This document shows, one piece after another, positions 11,837 through 22,169 of a stretch of 64,000 nucleotides of DNA. The notes under the pieces are model-generated. The model did not search any database and was not told the DNA's origin. It saw nothing but the letters and a program-made list of their open reading frames with translations. The first letter of the stretch is position 1. Each line of letters begins with the position of its first letter. The DNA is from Megalonaias nervosa (taxonomy: Eukaryota; Mollusca; Bivalvia; Unionida; Unionidae). The stretch is from the NCBI GenBank assembly GCA_016617855.1, contig JAECUM010011072.1:1-64000 (forward strand). The letters run 5' to 3'. Both the position numbers and the translations under genes were made by a program.

Positions 11837-11943
11837 AGCAGCAGGGAGGGCGAATCCTACAACATTTTTAGGAGAGTTATTTAACAAAAATAAAGCTTCG
11901 TATGGAGATGAAAATACAAACGTCAATAACGTCAAACCGAAGC
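11837..11943. repeat. Element B left TIR, outer part
   Basis: This segment matches the inverse of 43,275-43,372 almost base for base. The match continues at 28,551 after element A. It carries two TGACG half-sites (inverse at 11,921-11,925 and 11,930-11,934) that are also kept in the right TIR. Confidence 0.85.
11939..11943. repeat. Target-site duplication of element A (left), GAAGC
   Basis: GAAGC here and at 28,546-28,550 flanks element A. B's intact right TIR shows the corresponding empty site once (AAAGC-type sequence), which confirms that A inserted here. Confidence 0.9.
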
Positions 11944-12071
11944 AGTAGTAATAGAAAATGAGGTTTCTAGCCCAGAAACACCTTCCCCCTCCAAAACATA
12001 TTTTTGACAAAGTATGTTTTGTCGGGGTAAGGGGTCTCTGATCTAGAAACGACTCATTTTTTATTACTACT
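11944..12071. repeat. 128-bp terminal palindrome (hairpin-capable)
   Basis: The outer arm (AGTAGTAATAGAAAATGAG, then TTTCTAG, CAGA, CCTTCCCC, AAAACATA) is mirrored by the inner arm ending ATTTTTTATTACTACT. The arms pair over almost their whole length with a tip near TTTTTGAC. The same structure and length recur at the right end (28,418-28,545). Confidence 0.85.
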
Positions 12072-12135
12072 ATAACACCTACACGTAATTCCAGAATGAT
12101 TCATCACGTAATTCCAGAATGATTCATCACGGAAT

Positions 12136-12153
12136 TTCCAGAACATTCTGGAA
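12136..12153. promoter_or_regulatory. Heat-shock-element-like site, left TIR
   Basis: TTCCAGAACATTCTGGAA is four perfect alternating TTC/GAA units with 2-bp spacing, the canonical heat shock factor binding arrangement. Further partial TTCCAGAA units occur at about 12,090-12,240. It lies about 100 bp upstream of the TATA box. The binding factor is inferred from the motif only. Confidence 0.6.
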
Positions 12154-12251
12154 CATATATAACTCTGTCAGGTAAAAGATCGCGGAATCTCCAGAATGAT
12201 TCATCACGGAATTTCCAGAATAACTCATCTCGGAATTTCCAAAAATGAAGC

Positions 12252-12260
12252 TATAAAAGG
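12252..12260 (+). promoter_or_regulatory. TATA box of left TIR promoter, firing inward
   Basis: TATAAAAGG is conserved at the other end of A (28,254-28,262, inverse) and in C (48,358-48,366), each about 55 bp before the same splice donor. Confidence 0.65.
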
Positions 12261-12313
12261 TAACCAGAATTTTTCTTTGTGGTCATTCTGCAAGTGGATC
12301 TGTACATGAGCAG

Positions 12314-12319
12314 GTAAGC
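12314..12319 (+). promoter_or_regulatory. Putative 5' splice donor of TIR leader
   Basis: GAGCAG/GTAAGC fits the animal donor consensus. The upstream leader (CAAGTGGATCTGTACATGAG) is conserved in all three TIRs seen and has no ATG-initiated long frame. The acceptor is not identified. Confidence 0.55.
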
Positions 12320-12376
12320 TCTTTCTTATTTTTTAAAGAACTTTTTCACCTATTGTTAAAATATCGACAGTAGATC

Positions 12377-12787
12377 TCAGAAGAATAATTCATTATCGTA
12401 TTTATACAAATAAAATGTAATTTTTCCGTTTACTTTTCGATGATATTCAAATAACTCTTTCATTGCTATCCTGGTGAGAACATACTTACCACCTTTTGCA
12501 AAAACCTTCGACCGGTTCTTGTCAATATTTATTTTTGTGTATTTCTCTGTACTGATCGGATCATGAAGATTATCGTACTTCAGCATAAGTTCATCTCTCA
12601 GCTTTTCAAGATGATCAAAATATTTGCTGCTATCTGATTTAATAAGCGAGAGTTTTATTTTATCAAATTTACTAAAATAAATACCTGAGATTTCATCATT
12701 TAATTCAGCGGATACTTGCTGGCCATTAACCATTAATTTTTAAATTTTGCTTCTAACTCCTTCGGCTAATGATAAATTTTCGAACAT
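12377..12787 (-). pseudogene. Orphan Polinton protein, about 137 aa (A copy)
   Basis: Homologous to the frame starting at 63,578 in element C, so it is a real family. The A copy starts at 12,787, has one early stop, then reads cleanly to 12,377. It is a charged protein with KLMVNGQQ near the N terminus and NLHDPIS and KYTKINIDKNRSKVF in the second half. It follows the polymerase in the same orientation and is the last gene before the TIR. No known domain recognised; function unknown. Confidence 0.6.
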
Positions 12788-12794
12788 TATTTAT

Positions 12795-15700
12795 AAAGTT
12801 TAGACAAAATTGCGTAGTGTCCAATAGCTAACGTATTAACTCCGTCCTCGCAATATCACTTATCATCAACATTACTTAGTCCACGTTTAATAATTGTATC
12901 TGTTTCAAGTTTGTGATGATTTGTTCTGATAACATTTGTTTTAATAAAATTAGTGCAGGTGTTTAGCGCTGCTTTAAAATCATCAAATTACATACACTTT
13001 TTTACATACCCGCGAGGAATACCTTTTGCTTTTCTTGTCAGTTTGTTGTCATCTAAAATTACGGCGTACATTTTACTTCTTAATCCAACAAATTTCCTAC
13101 CTGGCGCAAACATAAATTCATCTTTCATCTTGCCGATGACTTTTTTATTTGCATCATCATGAAATCCACCACGTTTTGGATAATCCGATATATCAAATAA
13201 ATTTTTATTGCTATAAATATCCTGATAAACATCCTCACATTTTATGTTATAAACAAGTGAATCAGTATCAGTAAATAACAACTCTGAATCTGGCCACTGC
13301 TTCTTGGGAAAATTATAGTGAAAGTCGTACATTAGCCATTTTGATATATCAAGTACAGCTGCACATAAATTGGTTTATTTAACTTTAAATTTGTTTTTCG
13401 TCGCTGTATTGCAACAAGATTTTCAATAAAGTTTTTCATCCGGAGAAAACCGTCATCGTCAACTAATTTATTTCTGCGATTTATATCATTAACAATTTCA
13501 ATACTGACTCGCTTTCTGATATTTTCCATCTTCTTACCGAACACGGAATTGTTCATCAACTTGAAAAAGTTTTTCTCAAAGTCGGTCTTAGCAATAGTAC
13601 GACGTTTGGTATTTAATTCAATATAATCTGCCATCCAACGAGATTGATTAAATTTTAACACGCGATGAACTTTTCTCAGAATTAGTCCAGCATTTACTGC
13701 TTGTTTTAAATTTTTGTAATGTAACCCGTAATTTCTTTTATTTAACAAATTTGGAACTAGCTTATTAACGATCGAATTTTTTGCTGTTGTCATTGCCTAT
13801 TGTTCAGGCGATAATAAACTATAATTGATCATCATTGACTCTGCACATAAAGGATAGTCGTTATGTAGATCATGTAACGAACTAGGATAATCGAGATCAA
13901 CTTCAACAAAATATGAAATATCTTCTGGTAAATCTTTTTCAGTTTCTTTAAGAAACTGATCTGGAGTTATCCAATGAAATCTACTACACGGCATTGGCTC
14001 TGACATAGCATTCATAGAAATTAATAGCGTCTAGATAAGTAATATAATTTGACGGCAAATTTTTACCGTAATTTTTTAAGTATTTATTATTAGCTACCGC
14101 ATATTTTTTTTTTTTTTTTTTGTTATAACGCTAATTCCACCTCAAATCCCTTTATCAATAAAATTAAACATATCAACATCAACATCATTTAAGAGATCTA
14201 ATTCTATCCTGCTTGTTTTTAGCAGAGCATCCCATGATAATCCTGGCGCAGAATAATACCAACATGGATCTAATCCATAATTTCCATGACTAACTTTACA
14301 AAAACTCTCGAAAACATCTGCTAGTAATAATACATCTGTTTTCAAATATAAATCATGATAATCACCAAGTGTCTTACAACCAAATTTATTCCAAATTTCC
14401 TGTGCATATTTGTACTCGTCATCTGTAAAATTTTCATTTTTTAACTGAGAATAAAATTTATCTTTGTTAGGAAGAGAAGTTTCATCAATTCTACTCTAGT
14501 CGTCGAGATACTCATACGGAAAGACACCTTTTTTGTCAGAGAGACGTAGTCTTCACCAAAGCAACTTTTTAAATTATTGAAACTGCTACAACCTTTTACA
14601 AGCTCATCCAATGTTGCTGCCATAAATTGCAAACTATCGATGAAACGTAATTTGCCAAGCGTAACTGACACATACTTTTCAAAATTGTTTGGAATACATC
14701 TTATTATAGTGTTTAATTTTAGTTTAGATTTAATTTCCTCATGGTCAAATGCTTCGACAATGATATAACTATCATTACCACAAAAGTTATGTAAAACGAC
14801 AGGAATCAAATCTGGCGCATGAAATTTCAAGTTACAATTAGAATGTGCTGCTCCGCGATATTGACCGGTTAGATGATAGTGATCGCGCACTTTATCGCCT
14901 GAACTTTGTTCAGGTAGAGGTTTCTCGCAGATATGACAATTAACTGCCTCATCAAAGTCAATTTTGTTGTTTGGATGTTACTTTTATTGGAGCTGTTTTA
15001 GATAATCTGTTGAAAATTTTATTAACATCGTCTATTAAATTTTTAGTAACCACTCGGCAGGATTTTTACCTCTGTACAATTTTATTGGACTTGAAAAATT
15101 ATCGTTAGCGCAAGAAACAACTTTATAAGCTACTCCACAGGGAACATGTTGTTGTATTTTTCTGGTGCTCGATTTTATTGGATCATTTTCTGCGCCTGCA
15201 ACAGGAACAAGTAGACACTCGAAATCATCGTAAACAACAAGCGGAATATTTAATTTATGATTATAATTTTTAAATTTTAATACTTTTTCTTTTTCACCTG
15301 GCATTGTTATTGTTTGAATTTTAACACAGTATTTAAGATGCCCTTGCAGTTTTTCATCTTTAGAAAAACCTTGTAAACAACGGTAGCAGAAATATTTCTT
15401 ATCTTTATTTTTATTATATTCTCTGCCAACTAGGCCGTTATAGTGTTTTATCCAAAGGTAATGATTCCTATAAAACAGCAAGTTTATTGTCGATTGCGAA
15501 GATTTTTCTGAAATATACCTTGGATAAACATGTTCATGCTCGTCAAGACCAAATATATTAACTGAAATATTATTTTGCTTTTTAAACTTTGGTATTTGAT
15601 TTTCTGCAACTGGAAAGTCAATGACATTAAAATTTAATTTTGATACGTGACTAAAATACTTGTCAACGCGATCAGCGTGTTTTTCTGCTGGAAACAATAG

Positions 15701-16271
15701 CCCACTGGAAACATCTGTTATCAAATTTCTTTACGTTTATGCAATATTTTTTGTTTTTAATTTTTTGAGGGAGATCAACTTAAGAACTACCGCGATGTAC
15801 ATTACATTTCACGGTGTGAAATGAAACTCCTTTTATCATTTTAAATTTCCAACCTGATCCTGATGCAGTAAATTCCTCCAACTTTTTTATTTATTTCCTG
15901 ATGTATTTCATCGGCGAATGAGGAAATATTTGTTCCAGCGAATATTTTTCGTGATTTAGCTGTTAAATATGGCTTGGTAATCTCGTTGGTGAAATCTACA
16001 TTTTCAAGGATTAGATCAAGTACATCTTTTTAAGTTGCTGTAACTTTGATAAAATAACATGATACTGTACTATCAGCTTCATACTTTTATGCACTGCAAG
16101 TTCTCGAGTTACAGTCGGATGCAGAAGATGAACAAATTTGTAGAGTTAAAATTTGCAAAAATATTTTGATTCTCAAATTTATAACTGTTGTCAAATCCTG
16201 CAAAAGCGGTAGCTATTTTCACAGGTTCTCCTATAAGGCTCTTTTTGGCAATACCTCGCAACTTCAGCATT
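12795..16271 (-). pseudogene. polB: Family B DNA polymerase, protein-primed type (A copy)
   Basis: The replicative polymerase of Polintons, read from 16,271 leftward through many breaks. Visible in order: N-terminal region; ExoI (VYDDFECL, about 15,216-15,240); a Cys/His cluster like endonuclease VII (about 14,800-14,940); ExoII (HNF..N..YIIVEAF, about 14,760); RFIDSLQFM (about 14,640); motif A remnant (LDAINFYE, about 14,005); motif B (FFKLMNNSVFGK, about 13,550); motif C (FTDTDSLVYNI, about 13,245-13,277). The full gene would be near 1,150 codons, usual for Polintons. About ten stops or frameshifts make it dead, though motif C keeps both Asp residues. The C-terminal end is shortened relative to C's copy. 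Confidence 0.88.
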
Positions 16272-16384
16272 ATATTTATATAACATTTTTTATATTTAAT
16301 TGATTGTTTGGTTGATATCTCACCGCACACTACGCACGCGCTAGTTGAAAAACCAATTAGAGATATAAAAATGCTTATAGCATA

Positions 16385-17186
16385 ATGAAAAAAAATCTGA
16401 GAAGCGCAAACGAGCAAGAGTATTATTACCTTCACCCCAAGTACAACGATTACGCGGGAAATGTGTTAGGGTCGGTGATTCACGTCAAATACGGACAACC
16501 GTTTGATAAAGCAACACCAGCTGGAATGATGATAAGTGTTAGAGGAGATAATACTGAAAAAGTATAAATGTTCAGAAAAGATTTTATTTACACTTTGTTT
16601 TGCGGAGACATACCAGCTGGACAGCGAGTATATCATGTCAACGGCGCAGTTACTGATGATAACATTGAAAACTTGTCTTTGCAAGATAAAGTTCAACCGC
16701 ATCCCGTGTCTGATTTATATGAAGCTAATGATCGGGGAATTATACGTAAAAGAAAAACTAAAAAAGTGCTAGGAAAATAAATAACAATGGTTATTTTAAA
16801 ATAAATGTCAGAGGAAGAAAAACAGATTTTCTTAATTATTATAGCCATCGTTTTATTTACGAAACGTTTAACGGATCTATATCTAATGGTTTAGTGATAG
16901 ACCACGTCAACGGTGTTAAAACAGATAATCGTCTAGAAAACCTCGACCTTGTCACTCAACAAGAAAATAACAGACGAGGAAACACAGGTAATAATTTTAA
17001 TAAAGTTAAACCTGTTGTTTCGCTTAATCTTGAAACAGATGAGGAACTAAAATTTCCTTCAATAACAGCTGTAGAAAAACATTTAAAATTAATTCTAGAG
17101 CAATAAAATTTGTTGCAGATGGCAGAACAAAATCGGCAACATCACAATCAACCTTTGAGAGAATCATCTTGAAATACGACGATTAA
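16385..17186 (+). pseudogene. NUMOD4/HNH endonuclease (A copy)
   Basis: Collinear with the intact 273-aa protein of element C (60,043-59,222). Two stops or frameshifts (16,565 and about 16,780) split it. The last third keeps the HNH core, VIDHVNGVKTDNRLENLDLV (about 16,893-16,950). Such proteins nick or cut DNA and resemble free-standing homing endonucleases of phages. It is divergent from the polymerase and meets a small convergent gene at its 3' end, as in C. Confidence 0.75.
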
Positions 17187-17447
17187 TTATATTTTCTAGC
17201 TCAGTTGTGGTAAGACAATTATGAGCAAACATTGAAACATCATTTGTATTAAATTTCATTGTTATAAATGCACTGTCATTAAGTTTATTTTTTTTCTTGC
17301 GCTGTTAGTAGAATCTTATTAGAATCACCTTCCAAACAATAACGTCAACAGAATGAGAACTATACCCTGACAAACATTTTCGTACTGCCTCCGCTAAATC
17401 TTGGTCATTCAATATATTTACTTTCTGATATTTTATCTCGTTAGTCA
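17183..17447 (-). pseudogene. Orphan small protein (A copy)
   Basis: Starts MTNEIKYQKVNILN, parallel to the intact 93-aa frame at 58,957-59,238. The first 45 residues are open (LAEAVRKCLSGYSSHSVD); then a frameshift near 17,310. Function unknown. Its start is only 37 bp from the divergent gene at 17,485. Confidence 0.55.
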
Positions 17448-17484
17448 TCTTATTATTATAAATCAGATAAAAATATATTATAAT

Positions 17485-17995
17485 ATGGATTTGATGAAAC
17501 GACTTGCTGATATTTACGCCCACGATATAATCGCGGATGATAATTTTACAGCAGGAGATGCTATAGTCGCAGATAAACAGGACTCAGTCAATTACACAGA
17601 GGATGACATTCTACTTAACAACAATGACGAACAAAACGAGACTGTAGGTGTAGTTGATAAAAAATTTACAGCAGAACGTCAACCGGCAGATATAATGTAA
17701 AATATCATATCACAAAGAAAATTTTGAAATTTAATTTTTCAATAGATGAAAATCAGTCCTATTGGCGGCTAATAAAACCCTTTATAAACATCAGAATTCC
17801 AGACCGACAGAAAAATATAAAATTCGATTTTATATTTGTCAAGATATTTAACCTAATGACGATTTCTGACGATCGCAGACAATATCTAATATCGTTATGT
17901 AAGCCAATAAAATGTAAATCTGTCAAACGTAAGAACGAGGAAATTTATAACAATATTATTTCATTCTCGACGTTGTCGATAATACAGATTTAGCT
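17485..17995 (+). pseudogene. Orphan acidic protein (A copy)
   Basis: Starts MDLMKRLADI and runs through an Asp/Glu-rich region. A frameshift near 17,690 leads to FNFSIDENQSYWRLIKPF and RQKNIKFDFIF, which match the C copy (58,921-58,461). About 155 residues in full. Found only in A and C here; no known domain. Confidence 0.55.
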
Positions 17996-18800
17996 GGTAC
18001 CCAACTATTAAATTTATCGCTATAACCGCGCCACCTAACAAGGCTTTTAATGCCACGCTTTTTAATTAGTCGTTCGATAACGAAAACATCTTGTTCAGTT
18101 TTTTGTAGTTCCTGCTAGTAAAAACTACCAGTTATAGGCTCACCTGCTAGATCCTTTAGCGAACATGTTAAAGGTATTGTCATTAAAACTTTTTATCAAT
18201 AACAAATACTTCCTCAGTCCAGTTTGGAGTAAATCCTTTTTCAATTTTTTTTTTTTAAAATTTTGTCAGAGAAATTCTAACTTTATCACCAACTTTAAAT
18301 TTATGTCTGCGATACATGTTTTTATTTGCAAGAATCGGATTTTTAATTGCATCATTTGGTGACATTTTTATTGATCTGTGCTTCGTGTTATTGTATTTAT
18401 CCACAATCTGCTGTAGATCGTCAATATACCTATTTGTATTTTTAGTTGTCAAATGTTTATGTATCAGCTCGTTTAGTGTACGATTACATCTTTCAACGAT
18501 AACGCCTTATCCCTCATTTCCTGTAACATATTTTTTATTTTATTTTGTTTCAAAAATTGCTTAAATTTTTTTATTAAAAAACTCTGCTCCATGATCGGTC
18601 CAGATTCTGTTTGGTTTTCTTTCTGTACTTGTTATTATTTGTTTTATCGCATCAGTCATTGATGTTCCTGTTTTATCTAAAAACATCTACAACGTTAAAA
18701 AGATATTTTTTGTTATCGTTAAACTGAAGAAGATTTGACACATCAGCTAAATCTATCGCCCAGATATGATCAACAGCATTTGCGACAACCTTACGTCGTG
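17985..18800 (-). pseudogene. int: Retroviral-type integrase with chromodomain (A copy)
   Basis: Integrates the linear element DNA. A heavily broken reading gives the first Asp region (VDHIWAIDLADVS, about 18,730-18,770), a second-Asp region (LDRSWSRVF-type frames, about 18,590) and a basic C-terminal part (NMYRRHKFKVGDKVRISL, about 18,260-18,315). A chromodomain-like tail follows (VFVIERLIKKRG, SLVRWRGYSDKFNSWVP, about 17,995-18,100). More than five frameshifts. Chromodomains in integrases are thought to guide target choice through histone marks. Confidence 0.78.
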
Positions 18801-18881
18801 GAAACTTTTTTTTTCAGGTTCATGTAGCTCTGATGCCAGATCATCATACAATTCTTTTCCAAGCCCTAACTTATATTTTGT

Positions 18882-19306
18882 TCATATCCTTCCCTGCACT
18901 AACCTTCTATTAAATCGTTCTCTCATATTTACAGATTTCATATCATGTAGTTCATCTAACATTACCTTATCACAGTCTGATTTTGAGCTCTCTGCACGAA
19001 CGTTATCAATATGCTCTATATTACGGTAACAGATGTCGTGACCCATTGCTATTGCATCAACTTGATTATAAGGCTCTTGTCCTGGTACTGGATTATCGTT
19101 TTAGTCTAACTGTTTGTCTAGTGGATTGTACGGCCCGGTATATTTATGGCCAGGCAATGTTCACCCTAGTTTTGGTTTTGGTAATTTTCCAAAAAATTTG
19201 TGGATGTCAATACCGCTGCCAATTACCTCACGGAGATTGCATGATTGACAGTATGTAATAATTTTATCTTGTTCGATACAAAGATCTTTATCACAATCAC
19301 ATTTCA
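18882..19306 (-). pseudogene. PLA2-like domain protein (A copy)
   Basis: N-terminal Cys-rich segment (CDCDKDLCIEQDKIITYCQ-like), then LPGHKYTGPYNPLD and the phospholipase A2 signature VDAIAMGHDICYRN (His-Asp catalytic pair, about 19,025-19,070). Resembles the parvovirus VP1 PLA2 domain, which acts in membrane escape during entry; that role is inference here. The frame ends at TGA 18,882-18,884, the same TGA as in C (57,544-57,546), directly before integrase-linked sequence. Confidence 0.65.
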
Positions 19307-19413
19307 TTTTATTTTTTAATCGTCGACAAAATATTTGTTATTAATATAACATCTGACAAATTCTTCTTTTTAGTCAATTGTTTATGTTTTCTAACCCATT
19401 TTACATTCGTCAA

Positions 19414-19604
19414 TTAATCATCTACTAAAATAACTCCAGATCCCAACGATTTCATCGTAGATGTCGATTTCAGAAACATACTTTTTCTTCTACCACAAAC
19501 AACGCGAATGCTTTTTAACATTATTCTATTATTTTTTTTGTTTTTTCCGTTGTCTCATCCTTATTCTCTGTCTTAGTTTTACATTTGAGACAGTATGTTG
19601 ACAT
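19414..19604 (-). pseudogene. DUF5679-like zinc ribbon (A copy)
   Basis: Begins MSTYCLKCKTKT (CxxC), with a second half VCGRRKSMFLK. A frameshift separates the halves near 19,520. Small viral zinc ribbons of this DUF5679-like form are common in large DNA viruses; role unknown. Lies between protease and PLA2 genes, as in C. Confidence 0.55.
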
Positions 19605-19639
19605 TTTTATACTTGTAAGTTTAGATAAAATTCATTGCA

Positions 19640-20054
19640 GTCTCATCATTTGCGCGAGACGGTTGCTTGTCAAATTGTAAAATAAACTTAAAAAAATCAG
19701 AAGCTCCAGAAGTTTCACTCCGAGACATCTGTCGGATAAACATAATGCAATAATAAACACAGGCGGATGTTCCAACCGGCTGTAGTTGATTAGACGAGTA
19801 ATTTATTTTTTAAAATTTTTAAAAATATATATATATATTTTTATAAGATCACTTGGAGAAAGTCCGAACGAATTAAAATAATTATTATCATAGACAGCAA
19901 TCCAGTGAGTGCCGGATCCATCATCAAAGTTTTGTATGTTTACAATACACGAACCACCTGCTGGTACATTATCTAATTCGTCCTTAGAATATACTACGCG
20001 AAATCCGACAATGTCATTTTATTTTTCAATTATATCAAAATTACTCAACGGCGT
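19640..20054 (-). pseudogene. Adenain-like maturation protease (A copy)
   Basis: Cysteine protease of the adenovirus protease/Ulp1 class that processes capsid precursors. GSGTHWIAVYDNNYFNSFG (catalytic His, about 19,890-19,945) and the active-site Cys segment SACVYY (about 19,750) are visible. The start codon position reads ACG where C has ATG, still overlapping the stop of the upstream basic protein. A frameshift lies near 19,815 in an AT run. Confidence 0.75.
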
Positions 20055-20248
20055 CTGGTGCCTGGTAGAGTCATTCCACGTCCTATCCCTAGCAGATTTG
20101 GAATTAGACTGCCTGCTAACAACGCTAAAAGTGGAGCGAAAGGAATAATTCCTCCTTGTTTTGTTTTTCTTGGCGCTCGCTAACGTTTTGTTGTTGTTTT
20201 CTTTTTTTATATAGGTTTTATCTCTTGTGCTTTCTTTCTTGCTGGCAT
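20045..20248 (-). pseudogene. Small basic core-like protein (A copy)
   Basis: Starts MPARKKAQEIKP, then (after breaks) a Lys/Arg-rich stretch and IIPFAPLLAVLAGSLIPNLL, a hydrophobic helix near the C terminus. A short polybasic protein next to the protease recalls adenovirus core peptide (pX/mu) precursors; this is an analogy. In-frame stop near 20,205. The C copy is open. Confidence 0.6.
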
Positions 20249-20272
20249 TATTTTATTTATTGTTACATAAAA

Positions 20273-20677
20273 CTAACGATAAATTTGTTTGATTCCGTCG
20301 CCTGATATCGCTTTTCTAGTTGCTCCAGATACTGCCCTTGACGCTGCTGCTAGTCCAAGTGTTCCTAGTACAGATAAATTTTTTGGCATTGCTCTAGCTA
20401 TTACAGAAAATGCTGGTCCAAAAAATCCGCCTTGTTTTGCCATCGCTGTTATTTGTGCAACAGATAGTTTGAGAAGAAAGGGTTTTCCCCGATCGAGTTT
20501 ATTGATTTGCTGTCGAGTTAAAATTATTTTCACTGCGGCGACTTTGTCAGTCTCCAGAGACTTTGTCTCTGGGGATATCATTAGAGAGACAGAATTACGT
20601 TTGGCAACAGCTACTGATAATTTTTTAATTTGGCCGGGCGTTAGGTATATTTCTCTGGTTGTGTATTCGGTTTTCAT
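20273..20677 (-). CDS. Virion-associated protein, about 134 aa (A copy)
   Basis: Intact reading from MKTEYTTREIYL to IKQIYR. Homologous to 55,916-56,296 in C. The middle has VAKRNSVSLMI and LKLSVAQITAMAKQGGFFG; the C-terminal half is Ala/Ser/Gly-rich. The GGFFG-like junction could be an adenain-type cleavage site. Lies directly downstream of the major capsid gene on the same strand, so a capsid or core role is likely but unproven. Confidence 0.65.
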   Translation of the reverse strand: MKTEYTTREIYLTPGQIKKLSVAVAKRNSVSLMISPETKSLETDKVAAVKIILTRQQINKLDRGKPFLLKLSVAQITAMAKQGGFFGPAFSVIARAMPKNLSVLGTLGLAAASRAVSGATRKAISGDGIKQIYR

Positions 20678-20702
20678 TTTATACTTTTTTGTCACACAAT
20701 AC

Positions 20703-22112
20703 TCAAACTTGGAGAGTCATCCTTCTCTTGGTTGTATCAATTGTCAAGAATCTATCACTGACAACTAGCGCATATACGTTATATTGTTCGGCTGGCAGTA
20801 CGCCAAGCGTCCAAGTGACTTCAATATCAACAGTCGATCCAATAACTCGCTCGGAATATTTTGATATGTCAAAATAAAAGATAGGATACAGTGATTGAAA
20901 TTCCTCTACTGATATATGAGACCCAGTGTCTGCGTCCTGATATTTTTGCATGGCCTCCATAAGGTACATGTACGGCCAAGATATGTTTTTTGTTTCATTG
21001 TCAGCAAAATTGCATTCGATTGCACATTCGGGATATTGTCTAGAATTTACTCTAACAAATATTCGTCTGACGTCTGGGTAATCAAATACGGAGTTGTTCA
21101 TTTCTTGATCATTACGACGTGCCTGTCGTTGAAATACAACAAACAAATGTCGAGGTAATTGTTCGCTTGACGTTGTTGTAACACGCCAGGTGTAATCAGC
21201 TGCATTAGGAATTGCTGTTTGGTAAATTCTGTTTTGCTGAAAATATATTTTTTTCGTGTAAGCGGTCAATAATGATTCGAGTTCCATTGTTTTAGCTACA
21301 GACGGGACAACTCGTGGCATCCACAGCGCTAATCTTGTAATAGCAAATTGTCTTTCACCTACTCCAGCAGCGTACATTATACAATCGTTTTGATCAGCTG
21401 GATCTAAAGTAAGCGAATGTTTTATCTCGCGAAAAACTTTGTTATACTCGCGGCAAAATCAAAATATAGTACTTTTCGGAAGCATCATTATTCTTTGGCG
21501 AGATTCTGCGGAAAATGCTTTTCGTTTGGCATATCCCTCGTTATATTGCTGTCGTCTTATATTTGTAACGGCTAATCTCATTTCGTTTCCAATATCAGCA
21601 ACTGCATTACCAGCTGGATTGGCAATTAGATTATTATTATCTGCAGCAGGAGAGCCATCAGCAGTACGAAACTCGCTTGAAACAGCTGTCCCAAATGAGG
21701 TATCTTTAAACCACGTCATATTTGTGGCCACTGATCTCGAATAATCATCGCTGAACGAGACGATATTTAGTATTGTACTCGCCATAGTCAAATGCATTGA
21801 AATATCTTCTACGCTTTGATTGGCCAGTTGGTACCGTGCACTTTTAAACAACCTCCAACCGTTATTGACAAGTGAAGTTTCATCGCCAGCTGCAATATTA
21901 ACGCCCATCGCAGTTAGTAATTGACCATGCACTTCTAACAGCGCATTCTGCGGCAATAGAAACACGTCCTTGTCTCATGTGTTAAAAGTTCTGACGCTAG
22001 CTTTATTTGGTTCGTTTGAGTTTTCGTCGAGATACTCAACATACTCGAATTCTATCACTATGTCGTCGGTATCATGTTCTTCGGCAAGATCAAGATAATT
22101 TTTAACTGACAT
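20703..22112 (-). pseudogene. mcp: Double-jelly-roll major capsid protein (A copy)
   Basis: About 469 codons, usual length for Polinton hexon-like major capsid proteins. Begins MSVKNYLDLAEEHDTDD and contains GWRLFKSARYQLANQSVED, SFSDDYSRSVATNMTWF and LPRHLFVVFQRQ, all collinear with C. Two in-frame TGA codons (21,975-21,977 and 21,459-21,461) interrupt an otherwise long clean frame, so the copy is young or was long conserved. Capsid assignment rests on position, length and family resemblance of the repeated N-terminal block to known Polinton capsid proteins. Confidence 0.8.
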
Positions 22113-22169
22113 TATTTAGTTTATAATCCACATAAAATTGTGTGGCACACAAAATTACAGCAACTAAAA

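Larger units (their letters stand above)
11944..12319. repeat. Element A left TIR
   Basis: Inverse match to 28,196-28,545. From the end inward: a 128-bp palindrome, repeated TTCCAGAA motifs, a TATA box and a splice donor. Similarity between the two ends stops right at the donor, so the TIR boundary coincides with the end of the putative leader exon. Confidence 0.9.

Noticed and set aside
20289..20768. 159-codon plus-strand frame opposite the virion-associated protein
   Set aside because: Antisense shadow; the minus-strand product has a homologue in C, this one does not.
21975..21977. Reassigned TGA codon in capsid genes
   Set aside because: A has TGA at two sites, but C has TAA and TGA at different sites and many frameshifts occur, so simple decay is the better explanation.
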